Source: Curculioniphilus buchneri (GTDB taxonomy: Bacteria > Pseudomonadota > Gammaproteobacteria > Enterobacterales > Enterobacteriaceae). From it: a stretch of DNA of 64,000 nt. Every line of letters begins with the position of its first letter. Position 1 is the first letter of the stretch. Location: assembly GCF_964275155.1 (NCBI RefSeq), contig NZ_OZ193413.1, positions 1 through 64,000 of the forward strand, read 5' to 3'. Below are positions 43,515 to 52,591 of the stretch, piece after piece. Position numbers and translations under genes: made by a program. Under the pieces are notes generated by a model, which made no database searches, was not told where the DNA came from, and was given only the letters and a program-made list of their open reading frames with translations.

Positions 43515-44578
43515 GAAACCTTTTATCAGCACAAGAATTACAGAAAAAAATCTTGCAAGGTGAAATTATCGAATGTACTAAATTAAATAATGCTTCTTTA
43601 AAAGATGTAGATCTGTCTGGTCTACTTTTCTTAGACGTTGTATTTCTCGATAATGTTACATTACATTGTAAAATAGATGAATGTCTTTTCGAAAAATGCC
43701 AATTTAAAAAATCAGATTTCAGTCACAGCCAAATATGTCAATGTCGTTTTACTCAATGTGTATTATTTCAAGCTAATTTTAGCCACTCTAATTTAGAAGA
43801 AACAATCTTTACTGCTTGTTCATTAGATAACAGTCTATTTTATGATACCAATCTGAATAATTGTCAATTTCTAGAATGTTCTTTAATTGATACGCAATTC
43901 ATGCGAGTAAGTTCAAAACAGTGTCATATCTATAGAAGTAATATGGATAAATCATATTTCCAAAACTGTCATTTCTTTCTCGCGACTCTCTTTCAATTGA
44001 ATCTATGTAATGTCTCTTTGATTGAAAATCATATTGAACGTAGCGTATTTTTTCAATGCCAACATACCAATAATAATTATTGTAATCAAAAGTTTCTATG
44101 TTGCCAATTTAATAATAACCATTTGGAATCAGTAAACTTTACAGGAGCTCAATTAATCCAAAGTAATTTTAGTAATTCCATATTGCAACATGCCTGTTTT
44201 AATCGAGTGCAAGGTGATAAAACAATTTTTAATGATTGTAATTTATATTGTGCACAATTTCAGCACAGTCATCTCGATCTAGCACAATTTATTGGTGCTA
44301 ATCTACAAAATGTAGACTTTTGCTATAGTTCGTTGCAACAAGCAATGTTTCGTCAAGCTTGCTTAAAAAAAAGCTTAATGATTGGCTGTAATCTGCGTTA
44401 TGCAAATCTCAGCCAATCAGATCTACGTGCCGCAGATTTAAGTCATGCTCAATTTGAAAGAACCTTATTACATCGTGCTGATCAACGGAAGAGTTGTTTT
44501 ACAAACCGCCAGGGAATTTTAGATAAAGATGAAGCTTTATACGCTGCAGAATGTTGGCGCGATGAAACTAAAAAATGA
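43511..44578 (+). CDS. Pentapeptide-repeat protein of the T6SS operon
   Basis: The 355-aa product is almost entirely pentapeptide repeats, from NASLKDVDLSG near residue 28 to ADLSHAQFERTLLHRAD near 320. It has many cysteines at the repeat positions and a short polar C-terminus (EALYAAECWRDE). It looks like a TagB-type protein of other T6SS loci, where such proteins are encoded beside DUF2169 proteins; the molecular role is not established. The ATGA overlap with the preceding gene implies coupled translation and a joint function. The 5-residue frame is maintained throughout, so the gene is not decaying. Confidence 0.85.
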   Translation: MRNLLSAQELQKKILQGEIIECTKLNNASLKDVDLSGLLFLDVVFLDNVTLHCKIDECLFEKCQFKKSDFSHSQICQCRFTQCVLFQANFSHSNLEETIFTACSLDNSLFYDTNLNNCQFLECSLIDTQFMRVSSKQCHIYRSNMDKSYFQNCHFFLATLFQLNLCNVSLIENHIERSVFFQCQHTNNNYCNQKFLCCQFNNNHLESVNFTGAQLIQSNFSNSILQHACFNRVQGDKTIFNDCNLYCAQFQHSHLDLAQFIGANLQNVDFCYSSLQQAMFRQACLKKSLMIGCNLRYANLSQSDLRAADLSHAQFERTLLHRADQRKSCFTNRQGILDKDEALYAAECWRDETKK

Positions 44579-44666
44579 ACTTATATCTTTTAAGTACTAA
44601 TTAATATATAGATAATATATATATGATATACGCATGCTGTATTTAAAATAAGGAGCATTATAAATA

Positions 44667-45290
44667 ATGTGTCAATCCAATGTATCAATAACAGAAGAAT
44701 ATTTATCGCAAACAGTAGGTTATGTTGCTAATGTACTACAAGGAGGACTATTTATTGTCAAACTTGACAGAGAAGGTTTTCTATGTCGACAAGCAACTAG
44801 CTGCCTGATAACTCCAAAAATTGGTGATCAAGTATTAATTATTAAAAATGGCACACAATTTTGGTTATTAGCGATACTTGAACGAACAAAAGATCCATCT
44901 TTTACTTTAAGCGTTCCGGGTACATTGATGATAGCACCATATGGAAATTTAAGATTAGTGACGTCCGACATACTTGCTTTACAAAGTTATAAATTAGTAA
45001 TTGATGCCAATGAAGGAAAATGTCATATTCAGAATATGACCTATCACGGAGCTTCACTATCAGCATGGATCTCCCTTTGTACCTTTACTGGAAAATGTTT
45101 AGATACAGTTTGGAAGACAGTAGTTTCTATCAGCCAACGTCTTTTACGGAAAGTAACTTATACTGAACATATACGAGTAGGTCAATGGGACTGTCAGGCA
45201 AATGATTATGCTCGCTTACATAGTAGACATTTATTAATGACTGCAGAAGCAATAGCTAAAATAGATGCTGATCAAATACATATAGGCTAA
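44667..45290 (+). CDS. DUF3540 family T6SS-associated protein
   Basis: The 207-aa product resembles DUF3540 proteins, which are found next to DUF2169 and VgrG genes. The N-terminal part (about 12-75) reads as a small beta-rich domain: VGYVANVLQGGLFIVKLDREGFLCRQATSCLITPKIGDQVLII. Strand-rich sequence follows (LTVPG-like LSVPGTLMIAPYGNLRLVTSD) and then VTYTEHIRVGQWDCQANDYARLHSRHLLMTAEAIAKIDADQIHIG, which resembles the repeated beta-strand stalk of VgrG tails. A good ribosome site, AAGGAG, lies upstream. The role is unknown; linkage suggests spike assembly or effector loading. Confidence 0.8.
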   Translation: MCQSNVSITEEYLSQTVGYVANVLQGGLFIVKLDREGFLCRQATSCLITPKIGDQVLIIKNGTQFWLLAILERTKDPSFTLSVPGTLMIAPYGNLRLVTSDILALQSYKLVIDANEGKCHIQNMTYHGASLSAWISLCTFTGKCLDTVWKTVVSISQRLLRKVTYTEHIRVGQWDCQANDYARLHSRHLLMTAEAIAKIDADQIHIG

Positions 45291-45373
45291 CACGCTTAAT
45301 TAATATAATCAAAATCAATGTACTGAAATTAGACAAATTATTATCTTTTTTCTATTAAATATATATCATCATT

Positions 45374-45853
45374 ATGAAACGGCAAACTTTTCCTTTTTTG
45401 TTAGAACGACTAACGCATCATACTTCCGATACATATGAGAATTCTATTCATTTAAATTCTTCGTCTATTCTACATAGCTCTATACTTAACTACTTGCAAG
45501 CTCTTTTAAATTGCACTCAACCGCAATATCTAAAAGATCTAGATGATCATAATCATCTTATTAAAAGTGTATTAAATTTTGGTATTCCTCCGTTAGCGGG
45601 GAAATATCTTGCCGAACTAAGTGCAACAGAAATTATTGATGTTATTAAAACAGCTATCTTACGTTTTGAACCGCGGATTATAGCAGATTGTTTACGAATC
45701 GACTTAGTACAATCTTTACCTCACTTCATGTCATCACCTTATCTCCTTTTGTTTGTGATTAAAGGTTGTTTAAAAGGAATGCCGGAATCTATAGGCTTTA
45801 CCTATTACAGCCACCTAGATCTTGAAAATGGCCATATCGAATTAAGTGAATAA
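45374..45853 (+). CDS. tssE: T6SS baseplate wedge protein TssE (gp25-like)
   Basis: TssE is the phage gp25-like protein that starts sheath growth on the baseplate. The 159-aa product has the gp25 core: LNYLQALLNCTQPQ near residue 35, SVLNFGIPPLAGK near 60, and the hallmark I-x-x-A-I-L-R-F-E-P-R-I near 92. It lies 12 bp before tssF, which has its own GGAG. The first 30 residues are variable as in other TssE proteins. Confidence 0.92.
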   Translation: MKRQTFPFLLERLTHHTSDTYENSIHLNSSSILHSSILNYLQALLNCTQPQYLKDLDDHNHLIKSVLNFGIPPLAGKYLAELSATEIIDVIKTAILRFEPRIIADCLRIDLVQSLPHFMSSPYLLLFVIKGCLKGMPESIGFTYYSHLDLENGHIELSE

Positions 45854-45865
45854 AATGGAGTTATA

Positions 45866-47728
45866 ATGAATCACCGATTATTAGAGTATTATCAGCGGGA
45901 ATTAACTTGGTTACGTGAAATGGGTATAGAATTTGCATCCCAATATCCTAATACAGCAAGACATTTGGGTATAGCTGCTAATAATGATCATATCGATGAT
46001 CCCTATGTAGAACGTTTACTAGAAGGCTGCGCCTTCTTAACGTCACGTATTCAAATGAAAATGGACGAGGAATTCCCTCAACTGACTCGACAACTTTTAG
46101 AAATACTTTATCCAAATTCCTTAGCTGGTATTCCAGCTATGGTCATAGTAGAATTACAACCAGATGATGTGAAAGGAGATATCAGAAAAGGTTTTATCGT
46201 ACCACGCGGTACTGTGCTTGACCATCGTAATTTTAAACATCGTGGTTTTGCATATCGCTATCGCACTGCACATGAAGTCAATTTACAGCCATTATCCATC
46301 GATCAAGTTTCACTTGGAGGCATTCCACTAAATCTTCAATATAATACATTTAGTCGCAGTGATATTGTTAGTGCTTTGCGTATTCAATTAAGGTGTTCTC
46401 ATAATGTTATAGTAGCACAATTAAATTGCAATCAATTAACCTTTTATCTTTCTGCTGAAGATATTCAGGCTTATAAATTATTGGAATTAATTATACAACA
46501 TACTAACTCCATTTATTGCCAAATTGGTAATGATTCAACTTTGACATTTTCAATGGATGTTAATACAGCGCTCAAGCACGAAGGTTTTTCTGAAGACCAG
46601 TCTTTATTACCACGTGATCTACGGCATTTAGATAGTTTTCGCCTTCTACGAGAATATTTTCATTGTTCTGCACGATTTCGTTTTTTCAGTATATGCGGAA
46701 TGCAGCCTATTTTATCTAAAGGAAATCATTATCGTTTTCTAACTTTTTATCTTTTACTCGATAAATCATTACCAGAATTAGAACACCAAGTGGATCACAA
46801 ACATCTTATGCTATATTGTACACCGGCAATAAATTTATTTCCAAAAAGTATAGAGCGTATTTCACTTAATTATTGCCAAACCGATTATCATCTAATAGTA
46901 GATAAACTTCATCCGTTGGATTATGAAATTTATTCGGTGATTAGAATGTATGGTAGTGGATTTCATGGCTATCAAAAAGAGTTCAAATCCTTATACAATG
47001 TACATTGTGATGATTCTGATCATAACCGTGCTTGGTATACATTGCGACGAGAACCTTATATATGGCATAATGTTTCAAGAATACCGAATATTCATTCACA
47101 TTATGATGGTTCTGAAGTATTTGTTTCTTTGGTCGATGAAATGCATCCTCCGAAACATGATAGTTTACATTATCTTAACGCCGATGTTTTATGTTTTAAT
47201 CGTTACTTACCTCTCAAATCTACTATGCCAACGGATTTGGAAATTAATGAATTGATCGTACAGGATTCAATACCAGTTCGTCGGATACGTATCCTATTTG
47301 GACCAAGCGATCCTGGTCCGGTACAATCACCAGGACAAGATTGCTGGATACTAATTAATTTATTGCAGATGGATCTTTCTAGTTTATTAGATAACATCAA
47401 TGATCAATCATCAGACATACTCAAAAACCTACTCAAGTTTCATGCAAAACAGGCTGGAAAAAATGCTGGATTACAAATTGCTGGCATTGTAAAGTGTAAT
47501 CTGAAACCATGCCAACGTCTTTTAGAACCACCCGCCATGTATGCTAGAGGAACTCATATTCAAGTTATCGTCGATGAAGTAATATTTTCTAATGTTAGTG
47601 CTTGGTTATTAGGAAGTGTACTAGCACATTTTTTCTCTCAGCTAAGTGCTATTAACAGTTTTGTCGATACAACTCTTATCAATTTACAAGGAAAGATCAT
47701 TGGTCATTGGACAGGAAACATTAACTAA
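45866..47728 (+). CDS. tssF: T6SS baseplate protein TssF
   Basis: TssF forms the baseplate wedge with TssE, TssG and TssK. The 620-aa product opens with the family start LLEYYQRELTWLREMGIEFASQYPNTARHLGI and contains DPYVERLLEGCAFLTSRIQMKMDEEFPQLTRQLLEILYPNSLAGIPAM near residues 45-95 and a WYTLRREP motif near 395. It is full length for the family. GGAG six bases before the ATG supports the start. It sits between tssE and tssG as in most T6SS loci. Confidence 0.96.
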   Translation: MNHRLLEYYQRELTWLREMGIEFASQYPNTARHLGIAANNDHIDDPYVERLLEGCAFLTSRIQMKMDEEFPQLTRQLLEILYPNSLAGIPAMVIVELQPDDVKGDIRKGFIVPRGTVLDHRNFKHRGFAYRYRTAHEVNLQPLSIDQVSLGGIPLNLQYNTFSRSDIVSALRIQLRCSHNVIVAQLNCNQLTFYLSAEDIQAYKLLELIIQHTNSIYCQIGNDSTLTFSMDVNTALKHEGFSEDQSLLPRDLRHLDSFRLLREYFHCSARFRFFSICGMQPILSKGNHYRFLTFYLLLDKSLPELEHQVDHKHLMLYCTPAINLFPKSIERISLNYCQTDYHLIVDKLHPLDYEIYSVIRMYGSGFHGYQKEFKSLYNVHCDDSDHNRAWYTLRREPYIWHNVSRIPNIHSHYDGSEVFVSLVDEMHPPKHDSLHYLNADVLCFNRYLPLKSTMPTDLEINELIVQDSIPVRRIRILFGPSDPGPVQSPGQDCWILINLLQMDLSSLLDNINDQSSDILKNLLKFHAKQAGKNAGLQIAGIVKCNLKPCQRLLEPPAMYARGTHIQVIVDEVIFSNVSAWLLGSVLAHFFSQLSAINSFVDTTLINLQGKIIGHWTGNIN

Positions 47729-47806
47729 ATTTATCTTATTCCATAAGAAAACTATGAATTGTATCTCACATTTTATATATGTTCATTGTAAGAATGAAGT
47801 GCTCGG

Positions 47807-48862
47807 ATGAGTATGAATACTTCATATCCTTTTAACGTTAAAGGAAAAAATAAAATAACATCAAGTCAAATAGATACATTATTAACAGATGTAGAAAAAT
47901 TTCCTTGGCGATTTTCATTATTTTCTTTATTACGATATATAGATGCTCGCTCTAATAGTGCCTATCCGCTTGGTCGAGCACCACTACCCCGATATGACAT
48001 AATACGTTTGGGACAAAGCCCAACAATGGTTTTCGTTACCCAACAGATTGCTTCTATCGTTACGAATAAAGTTAAACGAAAGCGTATTGAAATTTATGAT
48101 TTTGGTTTGTTTGGTCCAGATGGACCTCTGCCACTCTTTCTAACTGAATATGCTTATCAATGCCAACATCAAGATAATGATGCCCGTTTAACAGAATTTT
48201 TTAATCTTTTTCATCATCGGCTCATCACTTTGCTTTACCGAGCTTGGGCAGATACTCAAGCTTGTATTTCGTTAGATAGATCAGATAGCCACCGATTCAA
48301 TAACTATGTTGCTTGCCTTATAGGAAAAAAATATTCATTACAAGATAATAATCGTTTGTCCCTTGTTTGCTATTATATGTCAGGACATTTTACTCGTCGC
48401 ATTCGAAATAGTTCTGGACTAGTTCAAATACTAGAACATTATTTCCGTGTTCCCGTTACTCTTCGTGAGAATTTATTCTCTTGGATAACATTATCAGAAA
48501 ATCAACAATTTAAATTATCTAAATCTATTCCTCTTGGATATAGAAGCTATCTTGGAATAGCTATTCCTGATCGAAAATTGACTATTGAAATTATACTAGG
48601 TCCATTGTCTAAACAACAATATCAAGATTTTATGATAAATAGCAGTAAGTCGAGATCCATGTATGGAAGAAAATTAACTGAATTATCTAACCTGGTACAA
48701 CAATACTTTGGATTTGAATATAATTGGCAATTAAGATTAATTCTTAATAAAAATCATTATAAAAGTTGCTGTTTAAATTGGGCTTACTCGTTAGGACGAA
48801 ATTGCTGGGTAGGTTTAAATATTAATTGTCAAGATCGTTATGATTATCAATATTATCCATAG
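47807..48862 (+). CDS. tssG: T6SS baseplate protein TssG
   Basis: TssG bridges the TssF dimer in the wedge. The 351-aa product shows FPWRFSLFSLLRYIDARSN near residue 32, LGRAPLPRYDIIRLGQSPTMVF near 55, and GLFGPDGPLPLFLTEYA near 105, all typical. ATG codons at 47807 and 47813 are both possible starts. It is the last gene of the plus-strand operon. tssH (clpV), which often follows tssG, is not here. Confidence 0.94.
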   Translation: MSMNTSYPFNVKGKNKITSSQIDTLLTDVEKFPWRFSLFSLLRYIDARSNSAYPLGRAPLPRYDIIRLGQSPTMVFVTQQIASIVTNKVKRKRIEIYDFGLFGPDGPLPLFLTEYAYQCQHQDNDARLTEFFNLFHHRLITLLYRAWADTQACISLDRSDSHRFNNYVACLIGKKYSLQDNNRLSLVCYYMSGHFTRRIRNSSGLVQILEHYFRVPVTLRENLFSWITLSENQQFKLSKSIPLGYRSYLGIAIPDRKLTIEIILGPLSKQQYQDFMINSSKSRSMYGRKLTELSNLVQQYFGFEYNWQLRLILNKNHYKSCCLNWAYSLGRNCWVGLNINCQDRYDYQYYP

Positions 48863-49385
48863 TTTTTGACTAAATGTTTAAATACAATAATAATCAACCT
48901 TATTATAATACTATCAATATTATTGCAATATTATTGATGTTGGTGTTAAATAATTTAGTTTATTGGTTTATATACCAGTGATATTAGTAGTACTAAAATT
49001 GCGGTTTATAAAAATAACTATAAATTAATGATTATCGTATAAAAATTTTTATAAGTTGGTAACAATACTGATTTAAACAGATTGAACATATTAATATTAG
49101 CTTTGTGATATATTTTATGGTGATATTCAGTATCATGATGATTAAAAGAAAAAATTTTTGTACCATCGCTTCTATCTCTTATTAAATGTTATGATGCGTA
49201 TAGTTTATATAGAACTTAAAAGTTCTAATAAACTGTTAAAACAAGCAATTAGCACGTTAGCCATAATTTCTTTTTATTTATGGAATATGACTTCTCCATC
49301 TATTTTTAATCTTCAGTTCCTATTCGGTATTAAATTCTTATTTTTTAGTCTGACTATATTGGTATAGCGATACCAGTGCAATGAA
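48863..49385. other. Convergent junction of the two T6SS operons
   Basis: About 520 bp between tssG and the last gene of the minus-strand operon. It has an 11-bp tandem duplication of CAATATTATTG (48916-48937) and a 16-bp palindrome TATAAAAATTTTTATA (49038-49053), either of which could help end transcription. No remnant of clpV is readable. A 69-codon open frame at 49158-49367 looks like chance. Confidence 0.55.
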
Positions 49386-49715
49386 TTATGAATATTCTTT
49401 TGATATATTGTCAATATTAATACTATTTTTCAGTAATGTTTGAAATTGAAATGTTGTTTCGTTTTTACTACATTGCAATGATAGATTTATATAGTCTTCC
49501 AATGTTATTTTTTTATCATTGCGTTTTTTGCTCAAATCGTTTAGTTGTGTATCACAAGGTAAGTGTGAAAAAATTATTTTAGTTAATTCAGATTGTATAA
49601 ATGAAAAATCTTGACAAAGATGCTGCCAGAGATCATTCTCTTGAGTTAAAGGGCAAAAGAGATTATTCTGGTCCAGTAAATCTACAATACAACGAATCAT
49701 TTTTGGCTCCATCAT
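49386..49715 (-). CDS. Unknown small protein ending the minus-strand T6SS operon
   Basis: I do not recognise this 109-aa product. It starts M-M-E-P-K-M-I-R-C-I-V-D and is polar and probably helical, with three cysteines in the first 60 residues and a lysine/asparagine-rich second half. There is no signal peptide or membrane segment. It lies 40 bp after hcp on the same strand, within the operon, which makes it more likely to be a real gene than a chance ORF. It could be a chaperone, an effector or immunity protein, or a fragment of a larger T6SS gene; the sequence does not decide. Confidence 0.5.
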   Translation of the reverse strand: MMEPKMIRCIVDLLDQNNLFCPLTQENDLWQHLCQDFSFIQSELTKIIFSHLPCDTQLNDLSKKRNDKKITLEDYINLSLQCSKNETTFQFQTLLKNSINIDNISKEYS

Positions 49716-49755
49716 TTAGATTATACTTATTTAAGTTTATGATTTAAATACAACA

Positions 49756-50265
49756 TTAATGAGTATTGGCTTTGACGTCCCAGCTAAAAGTTACTTGTGG
49801 TCCAGGAGTTCCATTTTCATCCTGTTCATGATAGTTGACTTCTACCACCGATGGAGAAAAACAATATCGTACACTAATATCACCTACTTCAATCGCACTA
49901 CCTTCTATACCATCATTGACAATATATGGCATTATTTCAATATTACTTAATATAACGTTCTTGAAGGTAATGTTTAGATATTCGTCTTGTTCACTGCCAG
50001 CTTTACATACTGCTAATCTCACTACAGACAGACGTTTCCCTTTTGCTCCTAAAGTCATTAATGTTGGCATTGCTTTATCCATTCTTGCAAATACTTCTAG
50101 ATCTCGGACTATTAATCGACCACTTCCACCCCCTCCTCCAACACCTACTTCGATTGGTTGACGTAACTTCCACTGAAATGACTGGATGTCAATCCACCCC
50201 TTATGATTGGCATCCTTTCCTTCACCAATCACATTTTCTACTTGTAAGTAAATGCTGTTATGCAT
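49756..50265 (-). CDS. hcp: T6SS tube protein Hcp (TssD)
   Basis: Hcp hexamers stack into the inner tube. ATG 50265 was chosen because AGGAG lies 8 bases upstream and the protein then begins M-H-N-S-I-Y-L-Q-V-E like the family; the frame is open further upstream to 50295. The 169-aa product has ANHKGWIDIQSFQW near residue 18, a glycine-rich loop (VGGGGGSGR) near 45, DLEVFARMDKAMPTL near 56, and VRLAVCKAGSEQDEYLNITFKNVILSNIE near 80-108. It directly follows the fused sheath gene, the common tssB-tssC-hcp order. Confidence 0.95.
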   Translation of the reverse strand: MHNSIYLQVENVIGEGKDANHKGWIDIQSFQWKLRQPIEVGVGGGGGSGRLIVRDLEVFARMDKAMPTLMTLGAKGKRLSVVRLAVCKAGSEQDEYLNITFKNVILSNIEIMPYIVNDGIEGSAIEVGDISVRYCFSPSVVEVNYHEQDENGTPGPQVTFSWDVKANTH

Positions 50266-50329
50266 CGCTTTTTCTCCTAATAAAATAGAATACATAGCAT
50301 ATTAATATAATAATATTGTTCCTATTCTG

Positions 50330-52387
50330 TCATGCATCTCTAAGTTCTTTCAGAGACGGTAATCTGGATACTAATCTTAATGAAATTGTTAAACCTTCTA
50401 ATTGGTAATGAGGTCGCAAGAAAAAATTAGCCTGATAATATCCAGAATTATCAGATTGCTCACATATTTGTATTTCCGCAGCTGCTAATGGTCGACGTGC
50501 TTTAGTTTGTTGTGATGAATTTACTGGATCGCCATCAACATAATTGATAATCCATTTATTCAACCATTTTTCCATATCATCTCTTGATTGGAATGACCCT
50601 ATTTTGTCTCGTACAATACACTTTAAATAATGCGCAAAGCGACAACAAGCAAATAAATAAGGTAAGCGAGCTGCTAGTTTAGCATTTGCTGTTGCATCAG
50701 GATCATCATATTCCATAGGCTTTTGCAAAGATTGTGCACCAATAAATGCAGCAAAATCTGAATTTTTACGATAAACTAATGGAATGAAGCCATTTTTTGA
50801 TAATTCAGCTTCTCTTCGGTCACTAATAGCAATTTCAGTCGGACATTTAATTTCTATTCCTCCGTCATTAGTATAAAAAGTATGACATAATAATTGATTC
50901 ACTGCTCCACCAGATTCTACACCGTGTATTGAAGTACACCAGCCATATTCTTGAAATGATCTATTAATATTCACAGCCATGGCATAGGCGGCATTGCTCC
51001 AAACATAATTAGTATGTGTCGATCCATGAGTGTCTTCTTCAAAGGAAAATGAAACCACTGGATTAAATTTTATACCATAAGGTAATCGTGCGAGCATACG
51101 TGGCATTACTAATCCAAGATATCGAGCATCTTCGGTGCCTCGTAAGATCCGCCAATCTATATATTCAGTATTAAGAAAAATTTTGCTTAAATCACGTGGA
51201 TTAGATAATTCCTGCCAAGAACTCATTTGCATCAAACTAGGAGATATACCACTAATAAAAGGGCAATGAGCGGAAGAGGCAATTTTGGCTAGCTCACCTA
51301 GTAATTCTATATCTTTCGGACTATGATCAAAATAATAATCTCCTATTAAACATCCTATAGGCTCACCGCCGAACTGTCCATATTCTTCTTCATAAATACG
51401 TTTGAATATAGGACTTTGATCCCAATTAGCATCTTTATATCGTCTAACTACTTGACTAAGTTCTTCTTTACTAATAGCTAGGACACGGATCTTTAGCATT
51501 TCACTAGTTTTTGTATGACTGACTAAATAATGTAGTCCACGCCATGCCCCTTCTAATTGTTGAAATTTTGGATGGTGAAGAATAATATTAATTTGGCTGC
51601 TTAATTTACTATCTATATTAGCAATTAAATTTTGAATCTCATAAAATGCATTATTAGAAAATGAAATGTTCTGTTCTAATACTTGTTGTGCTAGAATTTT
51701 CATAGCCGTTATTATAGCTTTATATGCGTGTTCACTTTTCGGACGAAATTGTAGCTCTAGGTTAGTATAATAACAGCGCAAAAATTCTGAGGTATTATTT
51801 AGAATAATAGAATTTTTATTTTTTTGAATATGTAAATTTAAAGGTAAAGAAACAGTACTGATTAATGAATCGGAGTTAATAATAGTATTCTCTGTTTCTG
51901 TATTGTTAGCTAATAATTGAAGAAAATCTTGATCCGCCATAATTATAGCTATCCATTTTTCTACATTATTTTTTCCATCAACATAAGATAATAAATTAGA
52001 TAAATGAACATGTGCTATCAATAATCGTTGTAAAGAATTAATTTGTCGAGCAATGGCATCTGGAAGAAAATCATCTATATGATTAAATTCTAATTCGACT
52101 AATAATTCTCCTTTACCAGTTAAAATGTCAGGTACACAAAAACTAATTCTAGGTTGAAAAAATTTCATCCGATCATTGAAGTTATCCATACTAATTTCTA
52201 AAAATTTTCTGGTTTCTATTTGATGAGATTGATTGTTAGTTTGACCTAAAATATCTGCCATCACTCCCATTATAAATGGTAATTGCACTGTTCGTTTTGA
52301 ATCATATAACTCAACTTCATATTCTATTTGAACTCGCGGTGCACGATTACGGGAAATAAATTTTTGTCCAGAATTGATATAATCCAT
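50330..52387 (-). CDS. tssBC: Fused T6SS sheath protein TssB-TssC
   Basis: A single 685-aa frame carries both sheath subunits, normally two proteins (VipA/VipB). The TssB part (about residues 1-165) begins INSGQKFISRNRAPRVQIEYEVEL and includes LPFIMGVMADILGQ, RKFLEISMDNFNDRMKFFQPRISF and LSNLLSYVDGK. The TssC part (about 180-685) includes HHPKFQQLEGAWRGLHYLV, GQFGGEPIGCLIGDYYFDH, SPSLMQMSSWQELSNPRDLSKIF, MPRMLARLPYG, AARLPYLFACCRFAHYLKCI and RPLAAAEIQ. Both parts look full length. Between them there is no stop and no ATG or GTG (one TTG only), so a separate TssC start is unlikely. ATG 52387, after a GGAG, gives the family TssB start; the frame is open to 52411. Confidence 0.93.
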   Translation of the reverse strand: MDYINSGQKFISRNRAPRVQIEYEVELYDSKRTVQLPFIMGVMADILGQTNNQSHQIETRKFLEISMDNFNDRMKFFQPRISFCVPDILTGKGELLVELEFNHIDDFLPDAIARQINSLQRLLIAHVHLSNLLSYVDGKNNVEKWIAIIMADQDFLQLLANNTETENTIINSDSLISTVSLPLNLHIQKNKNSIILNNTSEFLRCYYTNLELQFRPKSEHAYKAIITAMKILAQQVLEQNISFSNNAFYEIQNLIANIDSKLSSQINIILHHPKFQQLEGAWRGLHYLVSHTKTSEMLKIRVLAISKEELSQVVRRYKDANWDQSPIFKRIYEEEYGQFGGEPIGCLIGDYYFDHSPKDIELLGELAKIASSAHCPFISGISPSLMQMSSWQELSNPRDLSKIFLNTEYIDWRILRGTEDARYLGLVMPRMLARLPYGIKFNPVVSFSFEEDTHGSTHTNYVWSNAAYAMAVNINRSFQEYGWCTSIHGVESGGAVNQLLCHTFYTNDGGIEIKCPTEIAISDRREAELSKNGFIPLVYRKNSDFAAFIGAQSLQKPMEYDDPDATANAKLAARLPYLFACCRFAHYLKCIVRDKIGSFQSRDDMEKWLNKWIINYVDGDPVNSSQQTKARRPLAAAEIQICEQSDNSGYYQANFFLRPHYQLEGLTISLRLVSRLPSLKELRDA

Positions 52388-52591
52388 ATGCTTATAACAC
52401 TCCATTATCAAAATAGAATCAGGACATATTTTAGTTTTCTAAAATTTTTTCGAATGATGCCAATCATATTATGTAAAATTGCTAATAATGCCTAAATAGT
52501 CCTGCTTCATCAGTTTGGAAATATAAGTTAATAATAGTGATATTGAATGACCATGCTAAAAAAGATGAGATATTATTTCATCTGAATTTCA

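Noticed and set aside
49158..49367. 69-codon plus-strand frame between the two T6SS operons
   Set aside because: Hydrophobic, AT-driven composition, no ribosome site and no family features; it lies in the convergent junction.
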